Positions 1 through 10,158 of a DNA stretch of 64,000 nt are shown here, one piece after another. The stretch spans positions 22,181-86,180 of the forward strand of contig DUPR01000047.1 in NCBI GenBank assembly GCA_012838205.1, read 5' to 3'. Made by a program: the position numbers and the translations under genes. Under the pieces are notes generated by a model. The model ran no database searches. It worked only from the letters and a program-made list of their open reading frames with translations, and was not told the origin of the DNA. The stretch is from Methanobacterium sp. (GTDB lineage Archaea > Methanobacteriota > Methanobacteria > Methanobacteriales > Methanobacteriaceae). Position 1 is the stretch's first letter. Every line of letters begins with the position of its first letter.

Positions 1-1
1 C

Positions 2-1669
<1,668 letters not shown>

Positions 1670-1712
1670 AAAAAAAGATCACAAATAAATCCCCTATATG
1701 CTAGAAACCCTT

Positions 1713-1756
1713 AGGAGAAGATTCCTATTTTTATGGAATTTTCTCCTTTTTTTTTA
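1713..1756 (+). terminator. Hairpin plus poly-T terminator after CDC48 gene
   Basis: An inverted repeat of about 12 bp (GGAGAAGATTCC with GGAATTTTCTCC, one G-U pair in RNA) with a ~9-nt loop is followed by a run of ten T. It lies about 45 nt after the CDC48 stop codon. Confidence 0.75.
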
Positions 1757-1893
1757 TTTTACTTGCTACATTAAGTATCATTTTTTCAAAATTTTTCTTT
1801 CTTCTTTAAAAAAGAAAAATATAATTAAATAAGATTAACTAATTATAATCCTACACTTTCATATCCGATTTATATATTGTTGTATGTGATAAA

Positions 1894-3147
1894 ATGCCTT
1901 ATAAAGTAAAAGACATAAAATTAGCCCCTCAGGGTGTAAAAAAGATTGAATGGGTCCAAAAACACATGCCCGTTCTGGAAACCATAAAAAAACGTTTCAA
2001 GAAAGAAAAACCCTTTGAAGGAATCACCATTGGATCTTGCCTACACTTGGAGCCTAAAACAATTAATTTGGGCTTAACACTTCAAGCAGGAGGGGCAGAA
2101 GTGGCAATGACTGGTTGCAACCCTCTTTCAACACAAGATGATGCTACTGCGGCTGGGGCCAGTTTAGGCCTTAACATGTACGGTTGGAGAGAGCAAACCA
2201 ACGAAGAATACTATCAGACCATCAACATGGTCTTGGATCATAAACCGGACATAATCATAGATGACGGGGCAGACATGATATTTCTACTCCACAAAGACCG
2301 TAAAGACGTTTTAGAAAATATAAAAGGTGCATGTGAGGAAACCACTACTGGAATTCATCGTTTAAAATCCATGCATGCTGATGGTGCTCTTAAATTTCCG
2401 GTGATAGCAGTTAATGATGCATACACTAAATATCTTTTTGATAATCGTTATGGCACAGGACAATCAACATTTGACTCCATAATGGGTTCTACCAACATCC
2501 TGATTGCAGGTAAAACAGTAGTGGTGTGTGGTTATGGATGGTGTGGCAGAGGAATATCAATGCGTGCCAATGGCTTGGGTGCCAATGTTATAGTCACCGA
2601 AATAGATCCAATCAGAGCATTAGAAGCGCGCATGGATGGTTTCAGGGTTATGACGGTTAGAGAGGCTGTTAAACATGCTGATATTTTGATAACAGCTACT
2701 GGCAATATTGATATTGTTTCTGGGGATGACTACAAAGTAATGAAGGATGGCTGCATAATGGCCAATTCCGGTCATTTCAACGTAGAAATTAATCGGGAAG
2801 ACTTGGATCAGATGGCAACAAGTCAGAAAAAAGTGAAACCAGATATTGAAGAATTTGTATTAGCCGATGGCAGGAAAGTATACCTTCTAGCTGAGGGAAG
2901 ATTGGTTAACCTCGCAGGTGAAAGAGGACAGGGACATCCGGCTGAGATAATGGATTTAAGTTTTGCAATGCAAGCATTATCTGCCCAACAACTAATAGAA
3001 ACTCAGATGGAAGTAGGAGTTCACAAAACCCCTGATGAAGCAGATATGTATGTAGCTCGACTGAAACTAGAAGCAATGGGTATTGAAATTGATGATCTAA
3101 CTGAGCGACAGAAAGAATATCTGGAAGGATGGGAAGAAGGGACCTGA
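1894..3147 (+). CDS. ahcY: S-adenosylhomocysteine / S-inosylhomocysteine hydrolase
   Basis: A 417-residue protein of the adenosylhomocysteinase family. It has an N-terminal substrate domain with conserved SCLHLE and GCNPLSTQDD segments, then an NAD-binding Rossmann region with VVVCGYGWCGRG (residues ~208-220) and TATGNIDI. The family cleaves SAH to homocysteine and adenosine, recycling the by-product of SAM-dependent methylation. In methanogens the studied homologue prefers S-inosyl-homocysteine made by a separate deaminase, so the true substrate here may be SIH; the sequence alone cannot decide. The C-terminus is shorter than bacterial SahH and lacks its usual KxxHYRY ending. A TTTATATA element lies only ~17-24 nt before the ATG, so the transcript may be nearly leaderless. 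Confidence 0.93.
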   Translation: MPYKVKDIKLAPQGVKKIEWVQKHMPVLETIKKRFKKEKPFEGITIGSCLHLEPKTINLGLTLQAGGAEVAMTGCNPLSTQDDATAAGASLGLNMYGWREQTNEEYYQTINMVLDHKPDIIIDDGADMIFLLHKDRKDVLENIKGACEETTTGIHRLKSMHADGALKFPVIAVNDAYTKYLFDNRYGTGQSTFDSIMGSTNILIAGKTVVVCGYGWCGRGISMRANGLGANVIVTEIDPIRALEARMDGFRVMTVREAVKHADILITATGNIDIVSGDDYKVMKDGCIMANSGHFNVEINREDLDQMATSQKKVKPDIEEFVLADGRKVYLLAEGRLVNLAGERGQGHPAEIMDLSFAMQALSAQQLIETQMEVGVHKTPDEADMYVARLKLEAMGIEIDDLTERQKEYLEGWEEGT

Positions 3148-3258
3148 TAAGGGTTTTTCAATGGAAGTGGATATTTTAAGAGCATAAAATGAGATAAAAT
3201 CTTATCCAGCTGTTCATTAGTGGTTTGCATAATAATCGAGATTTAAAGACATTTATTC

Positions 3259-3557
3259 ATTCAAAGCCATTGAAAACATGGATGTAGAGGAAGGAATTGG
3301 TTTAATGTAATTTAACTCTCATTCACCAATATTAGCACACTGGATCATCATATAACTTGTCAATTGTAGGCATGAAAGCAATTGAACTCATCCAGAATTA
3401 TAATCCGACAATATACCTTGAAATACAATGTAATCATCCTGAAACGGAAGGACAAACTCATTCTAATGATCAAAATGATCTTTTAGGAGTTCCTGAACTT
3501 GTAAATAGAAAAAGGTGTTTTCGATCGGCTACACATCTTCCTTGATCCCTTCTGTAT
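3259..3557 (+). pseudogene. Decayed tandem copy of the DUF2119-like gene
   Basis: Fragments in several frames align in order with the intact gene just downstream (3693-4301). KAIENMDVEEGIGL (from ~3260) resembles KALKQIKDEDVSYGKL. ISTLDHHIT (3331-) resembles LSTLDPGYY. VGMKAIELIQNYNPTIYLE (from ~3369) resembles VGKEVLSLIKYYKPTFYVE. After another shift near 3515, EKGVFDRL resembles EKGVLVGS. At least three frameshifts and an in-frame stop (TAA at ~3308) separate the pieces. The middle piece alone could pass for a 62-codon gene starting at 3357, but it is a remnant. The rest of the 3148-3692 gap shows nothing else I can name. Confidence 0.75.
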
Positions 3558-3692
3558 TTTCTGATCTCAACAATTGCCTATTTATCTTAGAGATGCCATT
3601 GGCGTTAATGGTTTGATGTGAATCCAATCCCTATAAACATGTTGATTAAAAACAAATCAAAAATTTGAATGTTTCTATATAAGGTGGTTTTC

Positions 3693-4301
3693 GTGGCTTA
3701 CTTAAAGATAATTGATAAGGGAAAAGGAGTTAACAGGCTTTTCATTGGGGGAGTACATGGAAAAGAAGGTTTAAGCACCATCAAAGCCCTTAAACAAATT
3801 AAAGATGAGGATGTATCTTATGGTAAACTCGTAATCCACAATTGTGATGAAAGTCCCTACTTAAGCACCCTTGACCCTGGTTATTATCAGTCTGAAGTGG
3901 GGAAAGAAGTTCTTTCTCTTATCAAATATTATAAACCTACATTTTATGTTGAAGCCCACTGTTATAATAAAAAAAATTTTCCAAAACTCACATCCACCAA
4001 TCGAATGAGCGAAAAAGGGGTTCCTCCACTTATTGAACTTGAAAAAGGTGTTTTGGTTGGATCTGCATCTCCTTCAATCCGGACAAATATTTTCAGAAAA
4101 GAAGATGTTTGTATTACCTTGGAAATGCCATGTAATCCAACTCAAGAAAGTTTAAATGTTTATTTAGATGTATTACGTATTTTTGCAGCTTCTAGAACGC
4201 GTGAAGAACTTGAAAATGCCATAAAAGCATCATATCCCAAGCAACTCCAAACAGCAATTAAGTATGCCAAAGAATTTTTTGGAAAATATCCTCCTTTTTA
4301 A
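3693..4301 (+). CDS. DUF2119-like protein, possible metallopeptidase/aspartoacylase fold
   Basis: About 202 residues starting at GTG 3693, preceded by AAGGTGG six nt upstream; an earlier ATG (3669) would place that ribosome binding site inside the gene. I recognise it as most like the methanogen DUF2119 family. The N-terminal GGVHGKEG resembles the HxxE zinc-binding entry motif of M14 carboxypeptidases and succinylglutamate desuccinylase/aspartoacylase enzymes. A later VEAHCY and a LEMPCNP segment could supply further ligands or the catalytic acid. A zinc hydrolase role is therefore plausible but unproven. The gene converges on fen, and the two stop codons overlap. A broken second copy lies directly upstream. 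Confidence 0.6.
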   Translation: MAYLKIIDKGKGVNRLFIGGVHGKEGLSTIKALKQIKDEDVSYGKLVIHNCDESPYLSTLDPGYYQSEVGKEVLSLIKYYKPTFYVEAHCYNKKNFPKLTSTNRMSEKGVPPLIELEKGVLVGSASPSIRTNIFRKEDVCITLEMPCNPTQESLNVYLDVLRIFAASRTREELENAIKASYPKQLQTAIKYAKEFFGKYPPF

Positions 4302-5284
4302 AACCACTGTTCCAAACTACTCTGGGTAATTTCTAGTTTTTTCAGTTTATCAACAGCATTAAGCACTCGATCTTCTGAAAAATCATGTTCACCACAGAGA
4401 AAATCAATAATACCTTGTTTATCTGCTTTTTCCCATTTCAATTGATAGTTTGAATCAACCTCATGGTTTAGGAACATTTCGCGTAGAATCTGGGCATCCA
4501 CATCTAACTGGATATTCAAACTATCTAATATATGATATATATCGCCGTATTTTTTGATGAGTTTAAGACCCTTTTTAGCCCCAATGCCTTTAATGCCCTG
4601 GTTAAAATCCGTACCCACCATTATTGCCATGTCCACGAGTTGCTCACGAGTTATATTAAGGTTTTTTAGGACTTTTTCCAATTCAATGAGCTCAGGTTTG
4701 TTCTGACTACCGCTGATTGTGAGGTTTTTCACCATTCTAGGAGCTCCGAAGAGCATGCAATCATAATCCTGTGAGACAACACACCAAGCATCACCAAGAG
4801 ACACCATATGTGACGCTTGAGCTTCACCTTCACCTTTGGCTTGAATGTAGGGAATTCCCATGAGTTCGATAAGTTTTTTTGATCCTTCAACTATTTCAGG
4901 GGACATTCGGGATGATCTAACTGCAAATTTGCGTGCATCTTCAACTCTACCATCTTCAAGGGCTTCTTTCCATTTTTTTTCAGATTCTTCTTTAATCTCC
5001 TTCCGTTTTTCTTGAGTTTCTTTTTTAAGTGCACTTGATTTTCCATCAAAAACATATACTGGTTTTATTCCTTTTTCTATAAGTGAAGAGGTTCGATAGA
5101 GAATTCCACTAAAATGAGAGGTTATTCTTCCATTTTGGTCTTTGAGTGGGGTGCCATCATACTGGCGGATGCTGGAAAGAAACTGATAAATAACATTAGC
5201 CGCATCAATAGCCACTACTTTACCATCTAGATCGTCAAATTTTATCTCTTCTGGAGATATAATGTCTTTAAATTTCACACCCAT
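4298..5284 (-). CDS. fen: Flap endonuclease 1
   Basis: 328 residues, the usual archaeal FEN-1 length. Metal-binding acidic residues are visible in VAIDAANVIYQ (N domain), VFDGKSS, KGEGEAQA, SQDYDCMLFG and VGTDFN (I domain), followed by a helix-hairpin-helix with GIKGIGAKKGL. FEN-1 removes 5' flaps during Okazaki-fragment maturation and base-excision repair. The C-terminus QSSLEQWF is a clear PIP box for binding PCNA. The 3' end overlaps the stop codon of the convergent DUF2119-like gene. Confidence 0.97.
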   Translation of the reverse strand: MGVKFKDIISPEEIKFDDLDGKVVAIDAANVIYQFLSSIRQYDGTPLKDQNGRITSHFSGILYRTSSLIEKGIKPVYVFDGKSSALKKETQEKRKEIKEESEKKWKEALEDGRVEDARKFAVRSSRMSPEIVEGSKKLIELMGIPYIQAKGEGEAQASHMVSLGDAWCVVSQDYDCMLFGAPRMVKNLTISGSQNKPELIELEKVLKNLNITREQLVDMAIMVGTDFNQGIKGIGAKKGLKLIKKYGDIYHILDSLNIQLDVDAQILREMFLNHEVDSNYQLKWEKADKQGIIDFLCGEHDFSEDRVLNAVDKLKKLEITQSSLEQWF

Positions 5285-5355
5285 GAATATGTGCCGCCTT
5301 TTAACTTATTTTCCCATTTTATTTATTGAACATGTCCGAATAAAAACATCATATT

Positions 5356-5889
5356 TTAATCTTGAAACAAACTGTGGGGAAATGTTTCCATTAACCATAT
5401 TAGAATCTGGTTTTTGTGTATTATATTATAAGTCCTGGTGAGCATTGGACTATCTGATTTGAAGATTTCAGCCATTTCAGGGCTCGATTCATCTATTGAA
5501 ACCGATTTTATCTCTCGTCGGGACTCAATATTATGTTTGCGAAGTATGCGGCCAATAGGAATATCTGCCTGGATAAGATCTTCTTTAAAATTATTGTTTA
5601 ATCTGTCCAAGGGTATTAGGGAGATGGCATATATCAGAGGTTCTTTTCCTTCTATAACCACTACTCTATAATTAATGGTGTCTCCTTCATTGATCTCCAA
5701 TAAAGATGCAGTTTCCTTATCAGCTTCCCTGAATTCTTGTGTCAGGGTTCTAATATTCACATGACCTTTAAGCACGTCTAAGATGGTGGTTACAGAGCCG
5801 TCGGTGGCTAAAAGTATCTTCTGAGCACTTGAAAGGTTTCCTAACTTTTTTTCAATATCTTTTATTCCTTCAAAAATTTTAGGGTCCAT
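5356..5889 (-). CDS. Chorismate-lyase-like protein (DUF98 family)
   Basis: 177 residues resembling the DUF98/chorismate pyruvate-lyase-like family, which shares a fold with UbiC and UTRA ligand-binding domains. Chorismate lyases yield 4-hydroxybenzoate and pyruvate. In methanogens 4-hydroxybenzoate has been proposed as a methanopterin precursor, so a role in cofactor synthesis is a reasonable inference. Visible family-like features are LLATDGSVTTIL near the N-terminus and an IPIGRILRKHNIESRREI segment around residues 110-130. The ATG lies 2 nt after the stop of the homoaconitase-type gene, indicating one operon with two coenzyme B genes. Confidence 0.65.
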   Translation of the reverse strand: MDPKIFEGIKDIEKKLGNLSSAQKILLATDGSVTTILDVLKGHVNIRTLTQEFREADKETASLLEINEGDTINYRVVVIEGKEPLIYAISLIPLDRLNNNFKEDLIQADIPIGRILRKHNIESRREIKSVSIDESSPEMAEIFKSDSPMLTRTYNIIHKNQILIWLMETFPHSLFQD

Positions 5890-5891
5890 TT

Positions 5892-7136
5892 TTATTCACT
5901 GGGGTCTCTTATTTCACCGTGAATGGCAGAATAAGCCACAACTGCAGGATTAGCCAGATACACTTCTGATTGGGGGTCTCCCATTCGACCCACAAAGTTT
6001 CGATTGGTGGTGGACACGCACACCTCTCCTGAAGTTAAAACACCCATATGGGCTCCTAAACAAGGTCCACACCCGGGATTGATAATTATTGCCCCAGCAT
6101 CGAGGAATGTATCTATGATTCCTTCATTTATTGCCTCTTGGTAGACACGTCGAGAGGCAGGTGACACGATGAGTCTTACATCTGGATGAACTTTTGATTT
6201 ATTTAACGTACGAGCAGCTTGGCGCAGATCTTCCAATCTTCCATTAGTGCATGAACCAATAAAGGCTTGGTCAATGGTTTTTCCAGAAACGCGGGAAACA
6301 GGATAAACGTTATCCACATTGTGAGGACACGCTATTTGAGGTTGGAGATCATCCACTTGGAAATGATAAAATTCTTCATATTCTGAATCCTTGTCTGAGG
6401 TGAATGTTTGATAGTTGCGAACATTACGTTTATTTAAATATTGTATAGTGGCATGATTAGTTTCCATTATGCCGTTTTTTGCCCCGGATTCCACTGCCAT
6501 GTTGCAAATGGTCATTCGACTTGAAACATCCATATCTTGTATCGTGTTTCCTGTAAATTCTAAAGTCTTGTAAGTAGCACCATAAGATCCTATGTTGCCT
6601 ATAATATGGAGAATAAGGTCCTTAGCTGTTACATAATCTCTCAGAACTCCTTCAACTTCGATTTTAAATGCTTCAGGGACCATGAACCATGTTTTTCCAG
6701 TTGCAAAAACCATTGCCATGTCGGTAGCGCCCATACCTGTGGCAAAAGTTCCAAAAGCGCCGTATGTGCATGTATGGGAATCTGCACCTACTATAACAGT
6801 ACCTGGCTTAACAAATCCTTCTTCCGGAAGTACTTGATGACATATGCCTTCTCCGTGGGTGAAAATATTTCTGATCCCATGTTTTTTCGCAAAATCACGA
6901 GTAATCCTTTGAAATTCTGCTGAGCCAATAATATTTGCTGGTACATTATGATCGAATACAATGATAATTTTATCTGGATCCCATACTTCTCGGGAGATCT
7001 TATTGAAAGTATTGATGGTCGGGGTTGAGGTACCATCATGGGACATGGCCAGATCTACCCTGGCTTCGATAATCTCTCCTGGCTGAACTTCTTTTACTCC
7101 AGAAGCTTTTGCTAGTATTTTTTCAGTAATATTCAT
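5892..7136 (-). CDS. Homoaconitase / isopropylmalate isomerase large subunit
   Basis: 414 residues, the short archaeal type of 3-isopropylmalate dehydratase/homoaconitase large subunit. The [4Fe-4S]-ligating cysteines are visible in FIGSCTNGR (residues ~290-298) and in NPGCGPCLGAHMG (~350-362). Other family segments are FDHNVPANI, HGEGICHQ and VGADSHTCTYGA. Placement between aksA and a probable cofactor gene favours homoaconitase (HacA/AksD) of 2-oxosuberate and coenzyme B synthesis over LeuC of leucine synthesis, but these paralogues are very similar. No small subunit lies in the window. Start ATG is preceded by GGTGC. Confidence 0.88.
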   Translation of the reverse strand: MNITEKILAKASGVKEVQPGEIIEARVDLAMSHDGTSTPTINTFNKISREVWDPDKIIIVFDHNVPANIIGSAEFQRITRDFAKKHGIRNIFTHGEGICHQVLPEEGFVKPGTVIVGADSHTCTYGAFGTFATGMGATDMAMVFATGKTWFMVPEAFKIEVEGVLRDYVTAKDLILHIIGNIGSYGATYKTLEFTGNTIQDMDVSSRMTICNMAVESGAKNGIMETNHATIQYLNKRNVRNYQTFTSDKDSEYEEFYHFQVDDLQPQIACPHNVDNVYPVSRVSGKTIDQAFIGSCTNGRLEDLRQAARTLNKSKVHPDVRLIVSPASRRVYQEAINEGIIDTFLDAGAIIINPGCGPCLGAHMGVLTSGEVCVSTTNRNFVGRMGDPQSEVYLANPAVVAYSAIHGEIRDPSE

Positions 7137-7234
7137 TGATATGCACCATTACAATATTAATTAATGGATTAATTATTATTTAACACAGTCCATGGGGATT
7201 TGATTTGCTAAACATAATTTTTTTATTTTTAAAT

Positions 7235-8410
7235 TTAAAAATTAAACGGCCCTCTAACAGAGCGCACGATATCGTTGAAAAGTTCGTCATTGATGTATTT
7301 TCCCTTTTCACGTTTTTCTTTTACCATTTCAACAATTTTACATAGTTCATCACGGGAAACATCAATTCCATATTCACCTAACTTGGCTCTAACTGCCCTG
7401 CATCCTGAATGTTTCCCCAAAACTATTTGTCTTTGATGGCCGATGAGTTCCGGTACAAAAGGTTCATATGTTAAGGGTTCTTCCAACACTGCATCTACAT
7501 GTATGCCTGATTCGTGTCTGAACACATTTCTACCCACAATTGGCTTGTTATCAGGCACTTTCATATTGGTAAGCTCTTCTACTAGTTGGGAAAGTTCATA
7601 GAATTTTTTAATGTTAAATTCTAGATCAACTCCATAGATTAGAAGCAGAGTCATCACTAACTCCTCTAGAGATGTATTACCAGCCCTTTCCCCTATCCCA
7701 TTTACTGTTGTTGAAATTGCTGTGGCACCAGCAAGTAAACCAGAAATACAATTAGATAGTGCCATTCCAAAGTCATTATGGCAGTGTAGTGCAATTTCAA
7801 TATTTATTTCATTTTTTAATTCGGTAACTAAGTAATCCATTCCCTGGGGACTTATTGCTCCTACTGTGTCTGCAATATGCACCCGATCAGCTCCGTAGAG
7901 TTCTGCACGGTTGTATATTTTCTTCAAAAAGTCTAGATCAGTACGAGTCGCATCTTCTGCAGAAAAAGCCACAAATAAATCGTGATCCTTTGCATGTTCA
8001 ATGGAACTCATGCAAATATTTAAAGCGTCTTCCTGGCTGAATTTTAATTTATGTTTGAGATGGAGTGATGAAGTGCCTAAAAACGTGATAATACCATCCA
8101 CATCACAGTCTAAAGCCATGTCAATGTCTTCTTTTTTTGTACGAGATAAAACCAGGATTTCTGCATCTAAATTTTCTCTTACGATTGCTTTTACGGAACG
8201 ATTCTCTTCTTTTGAAACAACGGGGAAACCTGCTTCTATTTGATGTAACCCTAATTCATCTAATTTTCGGGCTATTTTTAGCTTTTCAGGAGTTTGAAGA
8301 CAGACTCCGGGTGTTTGTTCGCCGTCTCTGAGTGTGGTGTCGTATACAGTGATCTTTTCAGGAAATTTCAGATCAATAGATTGATTATATGGGCTTACAA
8401 AATGTTTCAA
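7235..8410 (-). CDS. aksA: Homocitrate synthase family protein, probable AksA
   Basis: About 391 residues from TTG 8410, preceded by AGGTGGT at ideal spacing; a longer reading from 8470 lacks such a site. The DRE-TIM metallolyase signature is clear: [15 protein letters not shown], the metal-binding HCHNDFG, and the [14 protein letters not shown] motif. There is no C-terminal LeuA regulatory domain, as in AksA and NifV. AksA condenses 2-oxoglutarate and homologues with acetyl-CoA in repeated chain extension to 2-oxosuberate, the precursor of 7-mercaptoheptanoate in coenzyme B. The adjacent homoaconitase-type gene, about 100 nt downstream, performs the next step and supports this assignment. 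Confidence 0.85.
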   Translation of the reverse strand: MKHFVSPYNQSIDLKFPEKITVYDTTLRDGEQTPGVCLQTPEKLKIARKLDELGLHQIEAGFPVVSKEENRSVKAIVRENLDAEILVLSRTKKEDIDMALDCDVDGIITFLGTSSLHLKHKLKFSQEDALNICMSSIEHAKDHDLFVAFSAEDATRTDLDFLKKIYNRAELYGADRVHIADTVGAISPQGMDYLVTELKNEINIEIALHCHNDFGMALSNCISGLLAGATAISTTVNGIGERAGNTSLEELVMTLLLIYGVDLEFNIKKFYELSQLVEELTNMKVPDNKPIVGRNVFRHESGIHVDAVLEEPLTYEPFVPELIGHQRQIVLGKHSGCRAVRAKLGEYGIDVSRDELCKIVEMVKEKREKGKYINDELFNDIVRSVRGPFNF

Positions 8411-8748
8411 AATATTACCACCTGTTTTTTTTTTGATAAAATTGAAATTTAACAATTTTGATGCATTCAAGCTGATTAAACTTGATTTATGAAGATTTTA
8501 AAAGGATAATCCTTGAAAACAATTATTAATTTTAGATGATAGTTTATTGAACTATCTTGGATATTATTTAGATATAAATGTATTTTTCGTTTTACATTTC
8601 CAATTTATCGGTAGGCTAATTCCGGTTGCCGGTGAAAAACCATTTTTACTGTAAATATTAAATCAAATAATGGATTTTTGGAAAAAATAGCGACAATAAA
8701 GATATAGAAGAAGTTATAGGATAATTAAAGTTTTCTTTTTTAAAATTC
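8411..8748. other. Intergenic region upstream of aksA
   Basis: 338 nt with no credible gene. It carries a perfect 7-bp inverted repeat (GATAGTT, 5-nt loop, AACTATC) at 8538-8556 and an imperfect dyad around CCGGTTGCCGG at ~8625-8635. It should hold the aksA promoter on the minus strand and the 3' end of the CYTH-gene transcript. Function of the repeats is unknown. Confidence 0.5.
8538..8556. repeat. Inverted repeat upstream of aksA
   Basis: GATAGTT and AACTATC flank a TATTG spacer, forming a perfect 7-bp dyad about 130 nt upstream of the aksA start. It could be an operator or an RNA hairpin. It does not match the GGAA-N6-TTCC operator known for NrpR. Confidence 0.4.
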
Positions 8749-9297
8749 TCATTTTTTTCGGTGAATCCCCATCAATTCCAAGTATGAACTTCTTTCAAAG
8801 CCACTTTCAATTCCTATTTTGGAATATGTGCTAAATATCTCTTTAAGCGCTTTTTTGGTGTCTTCACCTTCAAGTGTTTCTTTTTCGATCTCCACAAAAT
8901 CACCTACTCCATGAACTTGATCAAGGGTTATAATTAATTCACCTAAAGTGTAAATAGTTCGGTTCTTACGAACCATTGCCACTGCACGGAAACTGAGATT
9001 TTCAAGAATTTCTGCCATATTTGACGGATCTTCTACTGCAACTTCAATTTCTTTCCTTGTTTTACTAATTTTATCCATTTTTGGTCCTTTGTATGTGATG
9101 TATGTTTCTTCAGAATTTTCACTTTTAGTTTTTCTTATTCTGAGAGCTTCATCAGTTTGCGCAAAATCTCTGTGAGGTGCATTAAAATACAGATCCTCCT
9201 GATATTCTTCTTTCACCCTTGAAGCACCAATTTCAATTACTTTTTCTTCAATATCATCAAGGTTTGTGGCATGAGCCTTCACTTCAACTTCTATCAT
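8749..9297 (-). CDS. Class IV adenylate cyclase / CYTH-domain protein
   Basis: 182 residues starting with the diagnostic CYTH motif ExExK (EVEVK, residues 3-7). Basic and acidic tunnel residues follow in ALRIRKT, TYKGPK, TRKEIEV and DQVHGVGDFVEIE. CYTH (CyaB/thiamine triphosphatase) enzymes bind triphosphates in a beta-barrel tunnel. Family members are annotated as class IV adenylate cyclase, but archaeal ones may act as triphosphatases, so the reaction here is open. AGGAG lies 5 nt before the ATG. The small coiled-coil gene lies 50 nt upstream on the same strand and may be co-transcribed. Confidence 0.85.
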   Translation of the reverse strand: MIEVEVKAHATNLDDIEEKVIEIGASRVKEEYQEDLYFNAPHRDFAQTDEALRIRKTKSENSEETYITYKGPKMDKISKTRKEIEVAVEDPSNMAEILENLSFRAVAMVRKNRTIYTLGELIITLDQVHGVGDFVEIEKETLEGEDTKKALKEIFSTYSKIGIESGFERSSYLELMGIHRKK

Positions 9298-9347
9298 AAA
9301 AACTCCTAAATCATTTTTTGAGGGGGTTACACAGATAAAACGGTTTT

Positions 9348-9752
9348 TTACCCGACTCGTCTTTCTATTGAATTTTTTATGTAAATTTGAGCATCAGATA
9401 TTTGGGTTAAATAATTATCAACCATGTTTTCAATGAGTTCATATGATTTGATTTTAGTATTTCGCTTTTTTATTATTTCTTTCTTTTTTTTGATTCTTTT
9501 TTGAACTTTTCGAGCAGATAATTTACGACTTTCTTCTGGAGAGAGATTTAATTCATTTAAAATTTGTATATACTCTTTTCTAATACTTCGAATATCGGTT
9601 CGGATGTTATGTCTAATTTTTTTTAAAACGTTTTCCAACTCTTCCAACTCATTCATCGTTTCCATTGCCTTTTGAATGTTTGAAACATCGATTTCCATCC
9701 CGTCAATTTCCAGTTCATCCAATTGTTGTTGGTAAATTTTTGGACCAAACAT
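9348..9752 (-). CDS. Small charged coiled-coil protein, unknown function
   Basis: 134 residues with a good ribosome binding site (AGGTGA, 4 nt before ATG). Residues ~28-75 and 90-110 are heptad-like, rich in Glu, Lys, Ile and Leu, with a strongly basic stretch (KVQKRIKKKKEIIKK, ~82-96). There are no cysteines, no signal peptide and no membrane segment. I do not recognise a family. It lies between the CYTH gene and the divergent tbp gene, and probably forms a two-gene leftward unit with CYTH. The basic helix suggests nucleic-acid or protein binding; this is only inference. Confidence 0.7.
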   Translation of the reverse strand: MFGPKIYQQQLDELEIDGMEIDVSNIQKAMETMNELEELENVLKKIRHNIRTDIRSIRKEYIQILNELNLSPEESRKLSARKVQKRIKKKKEIIKKRNTKIKSYELIENMVDNYLTQISDAQIYIKNSIERRVG

Positions 9753-10086
9753 GGTTTCACCTGTTGTTATGTCTTATTCATATTAACTCATGGTTATTAA
9801 ATATTAATTGTGCATTATTGATGTATTATTAAATTGTTTTAAGTAAAAATAAATTTAATTACAATTTGATCTAGAAGATTAACAAATCATTAACTGCCTA
9901 CATATTTTGTTAAGGGGTGCACTTTCCACCTCAGATTCGATCTTTTCATGGCGCCATCATGGAATGAATATCAGGAAACTAATATATATAGCAAAGAACA
10001 AAGTTAGGGAAAAGTTAGATAAATTAGTCTTTTTATAAAAAATTGGTAGTATAAAACTCACTATTTTTATGTCCAATTCACGGTCG

Positions 10087-10126
10087 TTTATATAGTATAT
10101 ATAAAGCCTTTTATAAAAGATATAAA
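10087..10126 (+). promoter_or_regulatory. Cluster of TATA-like elements upstream of tbp
   Basis: Within 40 nt there are TTTATATA (10087-10094), TATATATAAA (10096-10105) and TTTTATAAAA (10109-10118), followed by GATATAAAG. Archaeal TBP binds such sequences, so at least one is the tbp core promoter. The spare copies could allow TBP to act on its own gene. Confidence 0.6.
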
Positions 10127-10131
10127 GAGTA

Positions 10132-10158
10132 CATGGTTAATTGGAAAACCATGGGAGG
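10132..10158 (+). promoter_or_regulatory. Leader hairpin abutting the tbp Shine-Dalgarno
   Basis: CATGGTT (10132-10138) and AACCATG (10147-10153) form a perfect 7-bp stem with an 8-nt loop. The stem's last G is the first base of the GGGAGG ribosome binding site (10153-10158), which lies 7 nt before the tbp ATG at 10166. Folding could modulate access to the site. Confidence 0.5.

Noticed and set aside
3357..3545. A 62-codon open frame that could be called a small gene
   Set aside because: It is the middle piece of the decayed DUF2119-like copy; matching pieces continue in other frames on both sides.
9949..9958. Palindrome ATGGCGCCAT upstream of tbp as an operator
   Set aside because: A single 10-bp palindrome without flanking symmetry or a second copy is weak evidence.
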